Positions 7,163 to 15,558 of a DNA stretch of 46,265 nucleotides are shown one piece after another. A program made the translations under genes and the position numbers. Position 1 is the first letter of the stretch; each line of letters starts with the position of its first letter. The notes beneath the pieces are model-generated. The model was not told the DNA's origin. It ran no database searches and worked only from the letters and a program-made list of their open reading frames with translations. Origin of the DNA: Thermoflexus hugenholtzii JAD2 (GTDB taxonomy: Bacteria > Chloroflexota > Chloroflexia > Chloroflexales > Roseiflexaceae); contig CAMCVW010000027.1 in NCBI GenBank assembly GCA_945881915.1, positions 1 through 46,265 on the forward strand, in the 5' to 3' direction.

Positions 7163-7591
7163 ATGCGCCAAGAAACAACCATTGACCATCGCGATGCAGA
7201 TATCGCCATCCGCGTCATCATCGCCGAATTGACCAAACGCAACGCCCTCGGTGTCGTCGCCGTTGCAGACCAACACGGTGAATTGATTGCGCTGATGCGC
7301 ATGACCGGCGCACAACTGCAATCCGGCACGATTGCTACCAACAAGGCATACACCGCAGCGCGTACATGCAAACCGACGCGCGACATCGGCCGCAAAATCC
7401 GCAGTGCCGATCAGGGCTTCGACATTGCCTACTACGGCGATGCACGCTTCATCGGCTGGGGCGGCGGCATGCCGATCATTGTGGGCGGCACGTGTGTGGG
7501 CGCAGTCGCGGTCAGTGGCTTGAGCGAGGATGAAGACATCGAGTTGGCCAGTATGGGGATTACGGCAATTTTGCAGCAGAATGCGGTATAA
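7163..7591 (+). CDS. GlcG/HbpS family (DUF336) protein
   Basis: A 142-residue protein of the GlcG/HbpS family, whose members bind heme or sit with glycolate and two-component genes. The profile is typical: AIRVIIAELTKRNALGVVAVADQHGELIALMRM at the N-terminus, a central helix with NKAYTAA (about residues 60-66), the stretch GWGGGMPIIVGGTCVGAVAVSGLS near 100-123 and a short C-terminal helix. No signal peptide is visible, so it should be cytoplasmic. AAGGATCTATC precedes the ATG. It leads an apparent operon with a PaiB-like flavoprotein, a GNAT and an MFS transporter, with gaps of 9, 2 and 29 bp. Confidence 0.85.
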   Translation: MRQETTIDHRDADIAIRVIIAELTKRNALGVVAVADQHGELIALMRMTGAQLQSGTIATNKAYTAARTCKPTRDIGRKIRSADQGFDIAYYGDARFIGWGGGMPIIVGGTCVGAVAVSGLSEDEDIELASMGITAILQQNAV

Positions 7592-7600
7592 GGGGCGCAC

Positions 7601-8215
7601 ATGTACATTCCACATGCCAATCGCATGGACGACCGTGACGTGCTCGTGCCGTTTATGCAACAGCATGATTTTGCGACCATCATCAGTAATGGTCCCGACG
7701 GTATACCAGCGGTCAGTTATGGTCCGGTGATGAGCAATCTACGCGATGATGTCCTATGGGTCGAATTCCATCTCGCCCGTGCAAATGGGCACACGGCACT
7801 GCTCTCGGCGGGCGTCATCACGACGTTGTCGTTCCATGGCCCGCATGCATTCGTTCATCCTGGCTGGTACGCAGCAGAGCATGCCGTCCCGACCTGGAAC
7901 TATGCGGTCGTGCACGCAACCGGTACCCCCGAGGTCATCGAAACGCTCCATGATTCGTTGGCAATGGTCAATGCATTGACGCACTTCTATGATGCCAGTC
8001 ACCCAGCCTACACCGAAGAAGGGGTTGCTGGCATGTTGCGCGGGATCGTCTGCTATCGGATGCGTGTGACGACACTGGAGGGCAAGTATAAGCTCAGCCA
8101 GAATCGATCCATTGCAGATCGCGTGGGGGTGCGCCAGCAGCTCGAGCAATCACCGCGAGAGCGCGAACGCGATCTCGCCGGAATGATGCGCACATCCGAA
8201 CCTGCGGTGGAGTAG
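7601..8215 (+). CDS. FMN-binding PaiB-type regulator/flavin oxidoreductase fold
   Basis: A 204-residue protein of the PaiB family (split-barrel FMN-binding). Family marks are MYIPHANRMDD at the start, a barrel strand with ATIISNGPDGIPAVSYGPV, ALLSAGVITTLSFHGPHAFVHPGWY near residues 67-90, VPTWNYAVVHATG near 97-109 and the C-terminal KYKLSQNR (about 164-171). Bacillus PaiB represses degradative enzyme and sporulation genes, but whether homologues act on DNA or as flavin enzymes is open. AAGGGG precedes the ATG with good spacing. It lies between the HbpS-like gene and a GNAT in one likely operon. Confidence 0.9.
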   Translation: MYIPHANRMDDRDVLVPFMQQHDFATIISNGPDGIPAVSYGPVMSNLRDDVLWVEFHLARANGHTALLSAGVITTLSFHGPHAFVHPGWYAAEHAVPTWNYAVVHATGTPEVIETLHDSLAMVNALTHFYDASHPAYTEEGVAGMLRGIVCYRMRVTTLEGKYKLSQNRSIADRVGVRQQLEQSPRERERDLAGMMRTSEPAVE

Positions 8216-8217
8216 TC

Positions 8218-8709
8218 ATGGATGTGGTTTTTCGCACCGGTTACATTCCCGGTGTGTTGGGCTGGATGATTCAGACTCAGACGCAGTATTATGCGGCGCT
8301 GGTAAACTTCGGCCTGCCGTTCGAATGCACCGTGGCCTCTGGTCTCGTCGAGTTTGCGCCACGTGCCACAGAGCCAGGGAATCTCCTTTTGACGGCGTGG
8401 GATGACACGACGCTGTTGGGCAGTATTGTGATTGACGGTGGGACGACCCCGCCGGCGCGACTGCGTTGGTTTGTGGTCGATCCTCGGCAGCACGGCAGAG
8501 GAATTGGGACCGCATTATTGCGCCAGGCGTTGGCGTTTGCCGATATCTGGCATGATTCAGTGTGGTTGACGACGATCGTCGAGCTCGACGCGGCAATTCA
8601 CCTCTACCGGACGCATGGTTTTCGCATGATGGCCGAACACGATGATGCGACGTGGGGGCCAGTGATGCACGAACAGACCTGGCAGCGGGACCGAACACAA
8701 CAAATGTAG
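8218..8709 (+). CDS. GNAT N-acetyltransferase
   Basis: A 163-residue acetyl-CoA-dependent acetyltransferase. The N-terminus (RTGYIPGVLGWMIQTQTQYYA) resembles the segment that joins MarR and GNAT domains in fusion regulators, but no MarR domain is present. Strand beta4 and the acetyl-CoA loop are WFVVDPRQHGRGIGTALLRQAL (about residues 83-104), with the Q/RxxGxG/A motif as QHGRGIG. The C-terminal LYRTHGFRMM is the usual beta6 region. It starts two bases after the PaiB stop, with GGTGGAG overlapping that gene as ribosome site, so translation is probably coupled. The substrate is unknown. Confidence 0.88.
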   Translation: MDVVFRTGYIPGVLGWMIQTQTQYYAALVNFGLPFECTVASGLVEFAPRATEPGNLLLTAWDDTTLLGSIVIDGGTTPPARLRWFVVDPRQHGRGIGTALLRQALAFADIWHDSVWLTTIVELDAAIHLYRTHGFRMMAEHDDATWGPVMHEQTWQRDRTQQM

Positions 8710-8738
8710 GTGGTGATGACGCCACATAGAGGAACCAA

Positions 8739-9944
8739 ATGCAGTCAGCAGCGAGTGGACCACGGCCCCGGATTGCGTTGTTGACGGCACAGACTGCGAT
8801 TGGCCTGCGCGAGATTCCACAGAGTGCGTTTTTGTTGTTGTATCTGCAGGCCAACGGCATGACGCCGTCAGGCATTGCGCAGGTCGTCTCGTGGGCGCAG
8901 GTCGCCGGGATGGCCGTCGCGGTGATGGGTGGTGTCTTGACGACACGCTTGGGCAGCAAATGGGTCTATGTGATTGGATTGGTGCTCAGCATAGCGAGTA
9001 GCTTCGTTTTTTCGTTGACGGATGTGTGGTTCATCACGGCAGCCTGGGTCATCGGCGGAGCGGGGGCAGCGCTGTATAACGTCGGGAGCTCGGGCTATTT
9101 GACCCGTATCGGGCAAGCAGGCGGGTTTGGTACGTTGACGGCGCTGTATATCCTGAGTGCTACTGTCGGCGGTGCAGTCGGACACCCTATTGCCAGCTGG
9201 ATTATCACCGACGTATCGTATGCCGGCTATGGGATGAGCATGCTCGTGCTATCGGTGATCACCATTGTGATTGCGGTGGTGGGGATGCCCAACTTGGTCG
9301 ACGACACGCCGACGGTCCGCATCCCGTCGCGGAGTATGCGCGAACTCCTGCGCACATCCAGGGTGTGGGCGATTTTGGTGATGCGCGGGCTGGCGACCGT
9401 CAATTATGGTGCGATGTTGCTGTTGGTGCCGTTGCTGCTCGATACGTTGACGAACGATCCAGGGTTGGTTGCCGCATACGGCTCGACGTCATTGGTACTT
9501 GCGTCACTGGCGCAGTTTGGTGCAGGGCGGGCAGCAGATCGCTGGGGTGCGCAGTGGCCGACGGCAGTGTCGTTTGCGGTCATGGTGGGTGGCAGTCTGT
9601 TTTTGGCGTTGGCACATACGACCGTGGTGGGGTTGTTTGTGGGCGGAGTGATTAGCATTGCAGCCGCGTGGGCATTGGCAACACTGATGTTCATCTGGGT
9701 GGCAGACGGCGTGCCGCAACGCGACCACGCAACGTTGTTTGGCTTGCTGATAGCGGTCTGGAGCATCAGCATGATTATCGGCTCGTTGACTGCCGGACGT
9801 CTGGTCGAAATCGCGCCAGCCAGCCCGTTTGTGGTGGTCGGGGTAATCAACGCGGTGGCACTGCTGGTGGGCTGGCGCTACTATGCGGGGCTGAAGAACA
9901 GCGCTGCCATCAGCCCAGAACCCCCAGCACCCCAAACACCATGA
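8739..9944 (+). CDS. Major facilitator superfamily transporter
   Basis: A 401-residue inner-membrane secondary transporter with about 12 hydrophobic helices. The first helices include LLYLQANGMTPSGIAQVVSWAQVAGM and a short loop TTRLGSKW between helices 2 and 3, where MFS proteins carry their conserved basic motif. A second such loop, GRAADRWGAQWP, follows helix 8. Central loop at about residues 185-205. AGAGGAACCAA precedes the ATG. It is the last gene of the HbpS-PaiB-GNAT set, which may together sense and export a compound; that link is inferred. Its last 35 bases overlap the convergent lysE-type gene. Confidence 0.9.
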   Translation: MQSAASGPRPRIALLTAQTAIGLREIPQSAFLLLYLQANGMTPSGIAQVVSWAQVAGMAVAVMGGVLTTRLGSKWVYVIGLVLSIASSFVFSLTDVWFITAAWVIGGAGAALYNVGSSGYLTRIGQAGGFGTLTALYILSATVGGAVGHPIASWIITDVSYAGYGMSMLVLSVITIVIAVVGMPNLVDDTPTVRIPSRSMRELLRTSRVWAILVMRGLATVNYGAMLLLVPLLLDTLTNDPGLVAAYGSTSLVLASLAQFGAGRAADRWGAQWPTAVSFAVMVGGSLFLALAHTTVVGLFVGGVISIAAAWALATLMFIWVADGVPQRDHATLFGLLIAVWSISMIIGSLTAGRLVEIAPASPFVVVGVINAVALLVGWRYYAGLKNSAAISPEPPAPQTP

Positions 9945-10512
9945 TGACAATCCCTGCAACGGCACGCATCCCGCGTTGGATGAGCGGTCGTTGCAGGGTT
10001 GTCGCAAATGTCCCTGCCACACTGCCGATGGTCGCGTAGATCAACAGAGTCAGCAAGGCGTAGATGCCGCCATGGAGCACAAACTGCACCGCAACCACCT
10101 GATCGACCGCAAAAAACTGTGGCAAAAAGCTGACAAACAGAACCAGTGTTTTGACATTCGAAAGGCTCGACACGACACCTTGGGCAAACGGCGACGGTGT
10201 GTTGTGGCGGTCAGCTTGGGGGCTGGTGGGCTGCCAACGGAGCTGCCGGTAGAGCATCTGGCCGCCGATCCAGATGAGCACCAATCCGCCCAGAACTTGG
10301 ATGAGCTGCAGGGCATCGGGCCAACGTTGCAGGGCAATCGACCCGCCAGTGGCAGCCAGGGCGGTATGACAGAGGACGCCGCAGGTCAGCCCGAGCGCGG
10401 CACGGCGGGCAGCTGCAGAACCAGCGGTGCTGGCGATGCCCAGGATGAGCATCATGTTGGCGCCTGGTGCCACGATGAGCAAAGTAATGGATAGAATAAA
10501 GATGGTGAGCAT
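9910..10512 (-). CDS. LysE/RhtB family amino-acid exporter
   Basis: A 200-residue membrane protein of the LysE superfamily, starting MLTIFILSITLLIVAPGANMMLI at 10512. This is preferred over upstream in-frame starts since it reproduces the family's N-terminus, with the PGA/PGP motif in helix 1, and AGGGACACCC lies before it. Five to six hydrophobic helices are visible. The conserved middle part reads FAQGVVSSLSNVKTLVLFVSFLPQFF (about residues 110-135), where LysE proteins typically have NPK; here it is SNVK. The substrate could be an amino acid or related metabolite and is unknown. It converges on and overlaps the MFS gene by 35 bp. Confidence 0.9.
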   Translation of the reverse strand: MLTIFILSITLLIVAPGANMMLILGIASTAGSAAARRAALGLTCGVLCHTALAATGGSIALQRWPDALQLIQVLGGLVLIWIGGQMLYRQLRWQPTSPQADRHNTPSPFAQGVVSSLSNVKTLVLFVSFLPQFFAVDQVVAVQFVLHGGIYALLTLLIYATIGSVAGTFATTLQRPLIQRGMRAVAGIVIMVFGVLGVLG

Positions 10513-10595
10513 GGGTGTCCCTGGCGTGTACGAACCTATAGTAGCGCAGAATGGACAAATCCTCAGGGAGAATAGTAGGTACGCAGGAGGAACAC

Positions 10596-11381
10596 ATGGC
10601 AACACTGCAGGCACTCCACGATGCGGCGGCAATCCGTGCGTATCTGAGTCGACAGCCGATGCGGCACATCTATGAGCTGGGCGATTTGGATCCGTTCTTT
10701 TGGCCGCAGACCGTCTGGTATGGCTGGGTGGATGGAGCATCAATCGAACAACTCGCATTGCTGTATGTCCCTGGCGGGGCACCGGTGCTGCTGACGCATG
10801 CCAACGAAGCAGGAACTGGCCACGCGCAATTCGTGCAGGCGCTGTGCGATGTGTTGCCCAAACGGTTCTATGCGCATATCGATACCCCAACCATGAACAT
10901 GCTCGGTGCGGTGTATGCAGGCGAGCCACATGGTGCGTATCGAAAAATGGGATTGCAGGACCGGACCATGGCGTTGGCAGCCGATGCAGGTGCGGCAGTC
11001 ATGCTGACCAACCAAGACATCCACGCACTCGAGCGATTATATGCCGAGGCATACCCCGGCAATTGGTTCGACGCGCGCATGGTCCAGACCGGCTGTTATG
11101 CGGGGATCTGGCACGGCGATGCGCTGGTGGCCGCAGCAGGCATCCACGTCGTGTCGGAGCGCGAGCGGGTGGCTGCACTGGGTAATGTGACCAGCAACCC
11201 CACCGTCCGCGGCCAGGGCTATGCGCGCCAGGTGTGTGCGCGCCTGTTGCGGCATCTGGATGCGCTCGGGATAGCGCATATCGGCTTGAATGTGGCGGCT
11301 GGTAATGCACGTGCACAGCAGGTGTATGCCGGGTTGGGGTTTGTGCCGGTGGCGGAGTATCACGAGGTAATGTGGGGGTGA
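10596..11381 (+). CDS. GNAT N-acetyltransferase (two-domain)
   Basis: A 261-residue protein. The start at 10596 follows GGAGGAACAC; the ORF could extend 45 bases upstream without a ribosome site. The first ~135 residues form a degenerate GNAT-like half (LGDLDPFFWPQTVWYGW, IEQLALLYVPGG). The second half is a typical catalytic GNAT domain: ALVAAAGIHVVSERERVAALGNVTSNPTVRGQGYARQVCARLLR, with the acetyl-CoA motif RGQGYA (about residues 208-213), then IGLNVAAGNARAQQVYAGLGF. It stands alone, divergent from lysE. The substrate is unknown. The arrangement is common for Chloroflexota and actinobacterial tandem GNATs. Confidence 0.88.
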   Translation: MATLQALHDAAAIRAYLSRQPMRHIYELGDLDPFFWPQTVWYGWVDGASIEQLALLYVPGGAPVLLTHANEAGTGHAQFVQALCDVLPKRFYAHIDTPTMNMLGAVYAGEPHGAYRKMGLQDRTMALAADAGAAVMLTNQDIHALERLYAEAYPGNWFDARMVQTGCYAGIWHGDALVAAAGIHVVSERERVAALGNVTSNPTVRGQGYARQVCARLLRHLDALGIAHIGLNVAAGNARAQQVYAGLGFVPVAEYHEVMWG

Positions 11382-11531
11382 GAGGGGGGAACGTATCCCA
11401 CCCAAACCCTAGAATTGCAGCGTGATACAGTTCGCCTAGTGCTGTGGCGCATCCACACCCGCGTCTGCGGCCTGGCATAGAACACCCATCATCCATCGCT
11501 TCCGGGGCGTTGCCCCGGCAGCGACCAATTG

Positions 11532-12011
11532 TCACAGCGAACGCAAGAAGGATTGCACCGCCGGCGGAACGGTCATCTCCCACAAGAGCTGATCGAGCTC
11601 GTCCTCATAAATCCCCGTGCTAGACTGGAACCCGCTCAGATCCAGTCGCACCGCACCCTCGAACGCAGCGCCGTTGAATAACGCCGTTTTGAGGCGCTGA
11701 TAGAGGCGGTTCTGCGCATTGAGCTCGTTCGCAAAGGCCTCGAACGTGGTATCGACGATGACGGTGCCGTCCTCCCATATCGACAGCATCTCGTCGCGCT
11801 CGAGGCGGTGCAGCTCGTGCACCCGATTGCGGGCGATGCACGCCGGCGCATGACCATTGCCGAACAACACATCCGTCAGGACCGCCATCAGGTCCAGCAT
11901 CCCGTCCTCACTGCCCACCACCAAACGCACCGTCACCAACCACTCGGCCACCTGCCGGTTGGCGATGACCACCCCACCCGGGAACACCGTCGCGTCATAC
12001 TCAATCCCCAT
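11532..12011 (-). CDS. Conserved-looking protein of unknown function behind an attenuator-like leader
   Basis: A 159-residue acidic protein that I do not recognise. GGAGGTGTCAC before the ATG at 12011 fixes the start (MGIEYDATVFPGG). The N-terminal part is strand-rich (GVVIANRQVAEWLVTVRLVVGSEDGM), the middle helical (ARNRVHELHRLERDEML), and the C-terminal part again helical with the acidic segment GIYEDELDQLLWEM. No signal peptide, membrane segment or cysteine motif is evident. The upstream region is remarkable: a consensus promoter (12127-12156) and a long hairpin ending in T6 only 20 bases before the start, so expression may be decided by premature termination. Confidence 0.6.
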   Translation of the reverse strand: MGIEYDATVFPGGVVIANRQVAEWLVTVRLVVGSEDGMLDLMAVLTDVLFGNGHAPACIARNRVHELHRLERDEMLSIWEDGTVIVDTTFEAFANELNAQNRLYQRLKTALFNGAAFEGAVRLDLSGFQSSTGIYEDELDQLLWEMTVPPAVQSFLRSL

Positions 12012-12030
12012 GTGACACCTCCATCGACAC

Positions 12031-12091
12031 AAAAAATCCACACTATCTGCCGCAGGGCACACGAGTCCCGTGTACGGCGATACTGTGGATT
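12031..12091 (-). terminator. Terminator-like hairpin in the 5' leader (candidate attenuator)
   Basis: Arms 12075-12091 and 12035-12052 pair over about 17 positions with one G-G mismatch and one bulged A. Within the apical region ACACG/CGTGT can form a second small stem. On the minus strand the stem runs into a stretch of six Ts. The transcript from the promoter at 12127-12156 would start near 12120 and meet this structure about 30 bases later, before reaching the ribosome site of the gene at 11532-12011. No other minus-strand gene lies upstream that would need a terminator here. Confidence 0.65.
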
Positions 12092-12126
12092 GGGTTGTCT
12101 GGTGACCAGCCGGTGCTAGGAGTCAG

Positions 12127-12156
12127 ATAATAGCACGTCGCCACGGCGGATGTCAA
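12127..12156 (-). promoter_or_regulatory. Sigma-70-type promoter
   Basis: On the minus strand TTGACA (complement of 12151-12156) and TATTAT (complement of 12127-12132) are separated by 18 bases. The -35 box is a perfect match and the -10 box matches at five of six positions. An 11-bp palindrome ctggtgaccag (12099-12109) lies just downstream of the expected start and might be a binding site. Confidence 0.65.
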
Positions 12157-12272
12157 TACCCTACAGGGTCCAATCTATACCCCATCTTGAACAAATCTTG
12201 AATCTGCGCAGGAACGATGGCCGAGTGACTGCGTCTTATCTGTGGAACGATTTTTTGAAAGGGATACCGACA

Positions 12273-13169
12273 ATGAACAAGCGCTTTACAACCATTCTGG
12301 TCGCTGGTGGACTCCTGGTCGCAGGGGTAGCAGGAGCAATTGGCTTTACCCAGCAAGCCTCCGCTGATCAGCCCACGGTCCCCGCTGCTGATACTACCCA
12401 GGCAGTCCGGCGCGGACCCGGCGGTGGTGCAGGTGGCAATGGCGGCGGCAACGGCGGCAACGGCGGTGCTCGTGGGGCATCGTTCCGCGTCAGCTGTGCA
12501 CCAGCAGTGGTCGATGCCGTCGATCCGATTGTCATGCCCGGGCACGCCGGGATGAGCCACTTCCATCAGTTCTTCGGCAATCTGGCCATCGACGAAAACA
12601 CCACCGCCGCTTCACTCCGTGCCGAACCCGCCACCAGCTGCCGCAACGGCGCTGATTCTTCCGGCTACTGGGTCCCCACCCTCATCAACAACGGAGCCAT
12701 GGTCAGCCCGACTGGGGTCGAAATCACGTATCGCAAATCGGTCAGCGCACGCGTCGTTGCCCACCCTGCCGGCTTGATGCTCATCGCCGGTAGCTCTAAA
12801 GCCACCGAAGCACAGGCGACGTCGATTGTCTCGTGGTCCTGCTCCGGCTCGAACGCAGCGGGTACTGCCAACCCAACCGTCTGCAGCAATCGCCAGAGTC
12901 TGGTCGCCACCATCCGCTTCCCCGAATGTTGGGACGGCGTGAATCTCGACTCGGCCGACCACAAGAGCCACGTCAGTTATGCGGCAAACAGAGTCTGTGC
13001 CGCCGGTACCGTCGCTCTGCCACAAATCGAAATGCGCATCAACTATCCACGGCAGACCGCTGTGACCACACTCAGCTTGGCATCCGGTTCGATCTACTCG
13101 ATGCACGCTGACTTCTTCAACGGCTGGAACCAGCGCCGCTTCGAACGGCAAGTAGCCCGCCTTAACTAA
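12273..13169 (+). CDS. Secreted DUF1996 domain protein
   Basis: A 298-residue exported protein. The start at 12273 (MNKRFTTILVAGG) gives a clean signal peptide ending near QASA-DQ (about residue 32); a longer frame exists but would bury it. A Gly/Asn-rich spacer (about residues 50-70) follows, with GNGGGNGGNGG. The rest is DUF1996, with GMSHFHQFFGN (about 103-113), YWVPTL, RFPECWDGVNLDSADHKSHV (about 217-236) and a closing HADFFNGW. The histidines and cysteines of those blocks are the conserved ones in the family, which is found in fungi and actinobacteria and is often extracellular; no reaction is known. It is divergently arranged with the attenuator-controlled gene. Confidence 0.85.
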   Translation: MNKRFTTILVAGGLLVAGVAGAIGFTQQASADQPTVPAADTTQAVRRGPGGGAGGNGGGNGGNGGARGASFRVSCAPAVVDAVDPIVMPGHAGMSHFHQFFGNLAIDENTTAASLRAEPATSCRNGADSSGYWVPTLINNGAMVSPTGVEITYRKSVSARVVAHPAGLMLIAGSSKATEAQATSIVSWSCSGSNAAGTANPTVCSNRQSLVATIRFPECWDGVNLDSADHKSHVSYAANRVCAAGTVALPQIEMRINYPRQTAVTTLSLASGSIYSMHADFFNGWNQRRFERQVARLN

Positions 13170-13515
13170 GCCGAGCGCGGTCCATCACGGTCTCCCGATG
13201 CACGGCATACTGTGGAGGTAATCCATACGCACGGCGAAATCAGGGATGTCATACAAAACCAAAACTGCTGTTTCGCAAGAAACAGCAGTTTTGGTGCGCA
13301 CGACGCAGGAGAATCCCTTCACCCAGTGCGCTCTGCCACTGCGGATCACAGCCGAATGCTCCAAACGGTGATGCGACCGAACAGACATGACGCACGAAGC
13401 GGCTGTCAGGGCAGCAGGGATGTAAAATCGCAGGGCTTCGCGTTTCCGCTGATGCACGCGGATGTGTGTGGAGGATCCGGGTGTACTCCCCGTGAAAAAA
13501 ACGAGAGTGCACATC
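13170..13515. other. Intergenic region between DUF1996 gene and helicase gene
   Basis: About 350 bases with no supportable gene. It holds the 16-bp perfect hairpin at 13259-13294 and otherwise low-information sequence. The plus-strand reading frame through it (from 13212) has no ribosome site, crosses both hairpins and looks like chance. Confidence 0.55.
13259..13294. terminator. Perfect 16-bp hairpin, probable terminator
   Basis: The arm ccaaaactgctgtttc (13259-13274) is exactly complementary to 13279-13294, with loop gcaa. T-rich sequence flanks it on both strands (TTTTGG, then GGTTTTG on the minus strand), so it may stop transcription from the DUF1996 gene on the plus strand. The core gctgttt recurs in the helicase terminator 250 bp away. 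Confidence 0.6.
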
Positions 13516-13552
13516 AAAAAACGTTGCTGTTTCTGACAAAACAGCGGCGTTT
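13516..13552 (-). terminator. Terminator of the UvrD/PcrA-type helicase
   Basis: Arms 13519-13532 and 13539-13552 pair over 14 bases, two of them as G-T wobbles, with a short loop. On the minus strand the stem ends in TTTTTT. It lies 27 bp past the helicase stop at 13579. Confidence 0.82.
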
Positions 13553-13578
13553 GTTGTTTTCCCCTTATAAAAAAACCA

Positions 13579-15519
13579 TCAATCCATATCATCGATATCT
13601 GGAACCACGCCGTCGAGGCTCGACAGGATCTGCCAAGCTTCACGGCGGCGACTGCCGCTTTCGACGACAGTGACCAGCCCGGCACGCAGGGTATCGAGGA
13701 AGCAGTATTGCGCCCCCCAGCTGGCGATGTGCTCGGGCGACCGCATCAGGATGAGCTCGTCACGGGCACGGGTGAGGGCCACATAGAGCACCCTGCGCTC
13801 TTCTTCGATTTCGTCTTCGTCACGCGCATGACTATGCGGGTATTGGCCCACATCGGCGCGGGCCAAGTAGACGACATCGGCCTCGGTCCCTTTGGCGGCA
13901 TGGACGGTCGACACGGTGACCGCGTCGTCCTGGGGGGACACCTGAGTCGCGTGGAGCGGATCGAGAACAAACTCCTCGACAAAGGTGGCCAGCGTACCGA
14001 AGCGATTGGCGATGCGGATGAGCAATTCGAGGTCTTTTTTGCGCTGTTCCCATTGCTCGTACTGGTATTTGGTGGCCAGTAGCGGATCGAGGGCCTGGAC
14101 TGCGGCCGCGACTTGGTCGGCCGTGGAGGTGGTGTGCGCCAGCAGGTGCAGCAGGGGCATCGCCGGCCCTTTGGGGTCGGGTTTGGCGCGATAGAGGAAT
14201 TCGGCGGCTTGCTGGAGCGATTCACAGGCGCCCACTTGCTGCACCCAGCGTTCTGCGGTGCGGTCGCCGACGCCCTTCCAGAGGGTCAGATAGCGCATCC
14301 AGGCAACTTCGTCGTTGAGGTTCAGAGCTACCCGCAGCAGTGCCAAAACATCGCGCACGTGTGAGGCTTTGAGCAGACTCGTGCCCCCGACAAAGACATA
14401 GGGGATACCGCGCTCGATGCAAGCCGTCTCGACGGTACGGGCGGAGAAGGCAGTGCGGACCAATACCACCATTGATTGCCACGGGGCCCCTGCGGCGTGA
14501 CGCCGATCCATATCACCCGCCACCCACAGTCCCTGTGCGAGGTCGTCATCGCATTCGACCAACAATGGTTTGCTTCCGTGACCGCGGATTGCCTGGAGCT
14601 CTTTGTTGTATTTGAGCGGTGATTCGGCGAGCAACCAATTGCTGACGTCGAGGACTTCTTGGGTGGAGCGGTAGTTCTGCGTCAGGTAGTAGATATCGGC
14701 ACCTTTGACGCGTTCGGCAAAGGAATGGACGGTTTTGAAGTCCGCCCCGCGGAAGGCGTAGATGCTTTGGGCGTCGTCACCCACACAGAAGAGTGTTGCT
14801 TTTTGGCGCAGCGCGTGCAGGAGTTGCCACTGCAAGGTCGAGGTGTCTTGGATTTCGTCCACGAGCACATGCAAAATCCGGCCGACGATGCGTTCGCGCA
14901 CGGCCCGCTGCGAGATGAGGATGGTGGCGCAGCGGCGCAGGATATCGTCAAAATCGAGGTATTTCGCACTCGTTTTACGCTCTTCGTAGGTGCCATAGAC
15001 AGCCAGGACGTTGGCGAGTTGTTGTTCATCGAAGATCTTCTGCGACTCGAGGTACTGCTGCACCGGAATGTTTGCGTTGCGGGCATACGACAACCAGGTC
15101 ACCAGCTGACTGGCTTTGGGCAGTGTGCTGCCGCGATCGCCGTCGTCGTTGGGCAACACCCGACCACGCGCGAGTCGCATCAATTGCTCGCGATCGTCTT
15201 CGTCGATGATGGTGTAGGAACGCAGGTCAAAAGCGTCTGGCTCAAGCCGCATCAAATCGAGGCAAATGCGGTGGAAGGTGCCCACGCGCAAGCGCTCGGC
15301 GACTTCACCGACTTCGACCGTGAGCCGTTCCCGCAATTCGCGGGTGGCGCGGCGGGTGAATGTGACCAATATTATCTGATCGGGTCGGACGCCGCGGCGC
15401 AACAATTCCACCGCTCGGGCGATGAGCGTGGCTGTTTTGCCGGTGCCAGCGCCCGCCAGCACCAGGGCGTGTTTGCCATCATGCGCGACAGCGCGTTGTT
15501 GAGATTCGTTGAGCAGCAT
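13579..15519 (-). CDS. SF1A ATP-dependent DNA helicase, UvrD/PcrA-type
   Basis: A 646-residue DNA helicase that moves 3'-5' on single strands in repair or replication restart. The superfamily 1A motifs are in order: Q motif LNESQQRAV (residues 3-11), Walker A AGAGTGKT (about 22-29), Ia LVTFTRRATRELRERL, motif II VDEIQDTS (DEFQDTN in most relatives), III VGDDAQSIYAFRGAD, IV YYLTQNYRST, V VSTVHAAKGTEADVVYL and VI EERRVLYVALTRARDEL. It is shorter than UvrD (about 720) and lacks their long C-terminal tail. It starts 39 bp after pncB on the same strand and may be co-transcribed with the NAD genes; a terminator follows its stop. Confidence 0.95.
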   Translation of the reverse strand: MLLNESQQRAVAHDGKHALVLAGAGTGKTATLIARAVELLRRGVRPDQIILVTFTRRATRELRERLTVEVGEVAERLRVGTFHRICLDLMRLEPDAFDLRSYTIIDEDDREQLMRLARGRVLPNDDGDRGSTLPKASQLVTWLSYARNANIPVQQYLESQKIFDEQQLANVLAVYGTYEERKTSAKYLDFDDILRRCATILISQRAVRERIVGRILHVLVDEIQDTSTLQWQLLHALRQKATLFCVGDDAQSIYAFRGADFKTVHSFAERVKGADIYYLTQNYRSTQEVLDVSNWLLAESPLKYNKELQAIRGHGSKPLLVECDDDLAQGLWVAGDMDRRHAAGAPWQSMVVLVRTAFSARTVETACIERGIPYVFVGGTSLLKASHVRDVLALLRVALNLNDEVAWMRYLTLWKGVGDRTAERWVQQVGACESLQQAAEFLYRAKPDPKGPAMPLLHLLAHTTSTADQVAAAVQALDPLLATKYQYEQWEQRKKDLELLIRIANRFGTLATFVEEFVLDPLHATQVSPQDDAVTVSTVHAAKGTEADVVYLARADVGQYPHSHARDEDEIEEERRVLYVALTRARDELILMRSPEHIASWGAQYCFLDTLRAGLVTVVESGSRRREAWQILSSLDGVVPDIDDMD

Positions 15520-15558
15520 GGACCGACTCGCATACGAACATTTGTTCCAATGAGTGTA

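Noticed and set aside
13212-13673. Plus-strand frame of 153 codons after the DUF1996 gene.
   Set aside because: No ribosome site; it runs through two hairpins and overlaps the helicase 3' end in antisense.
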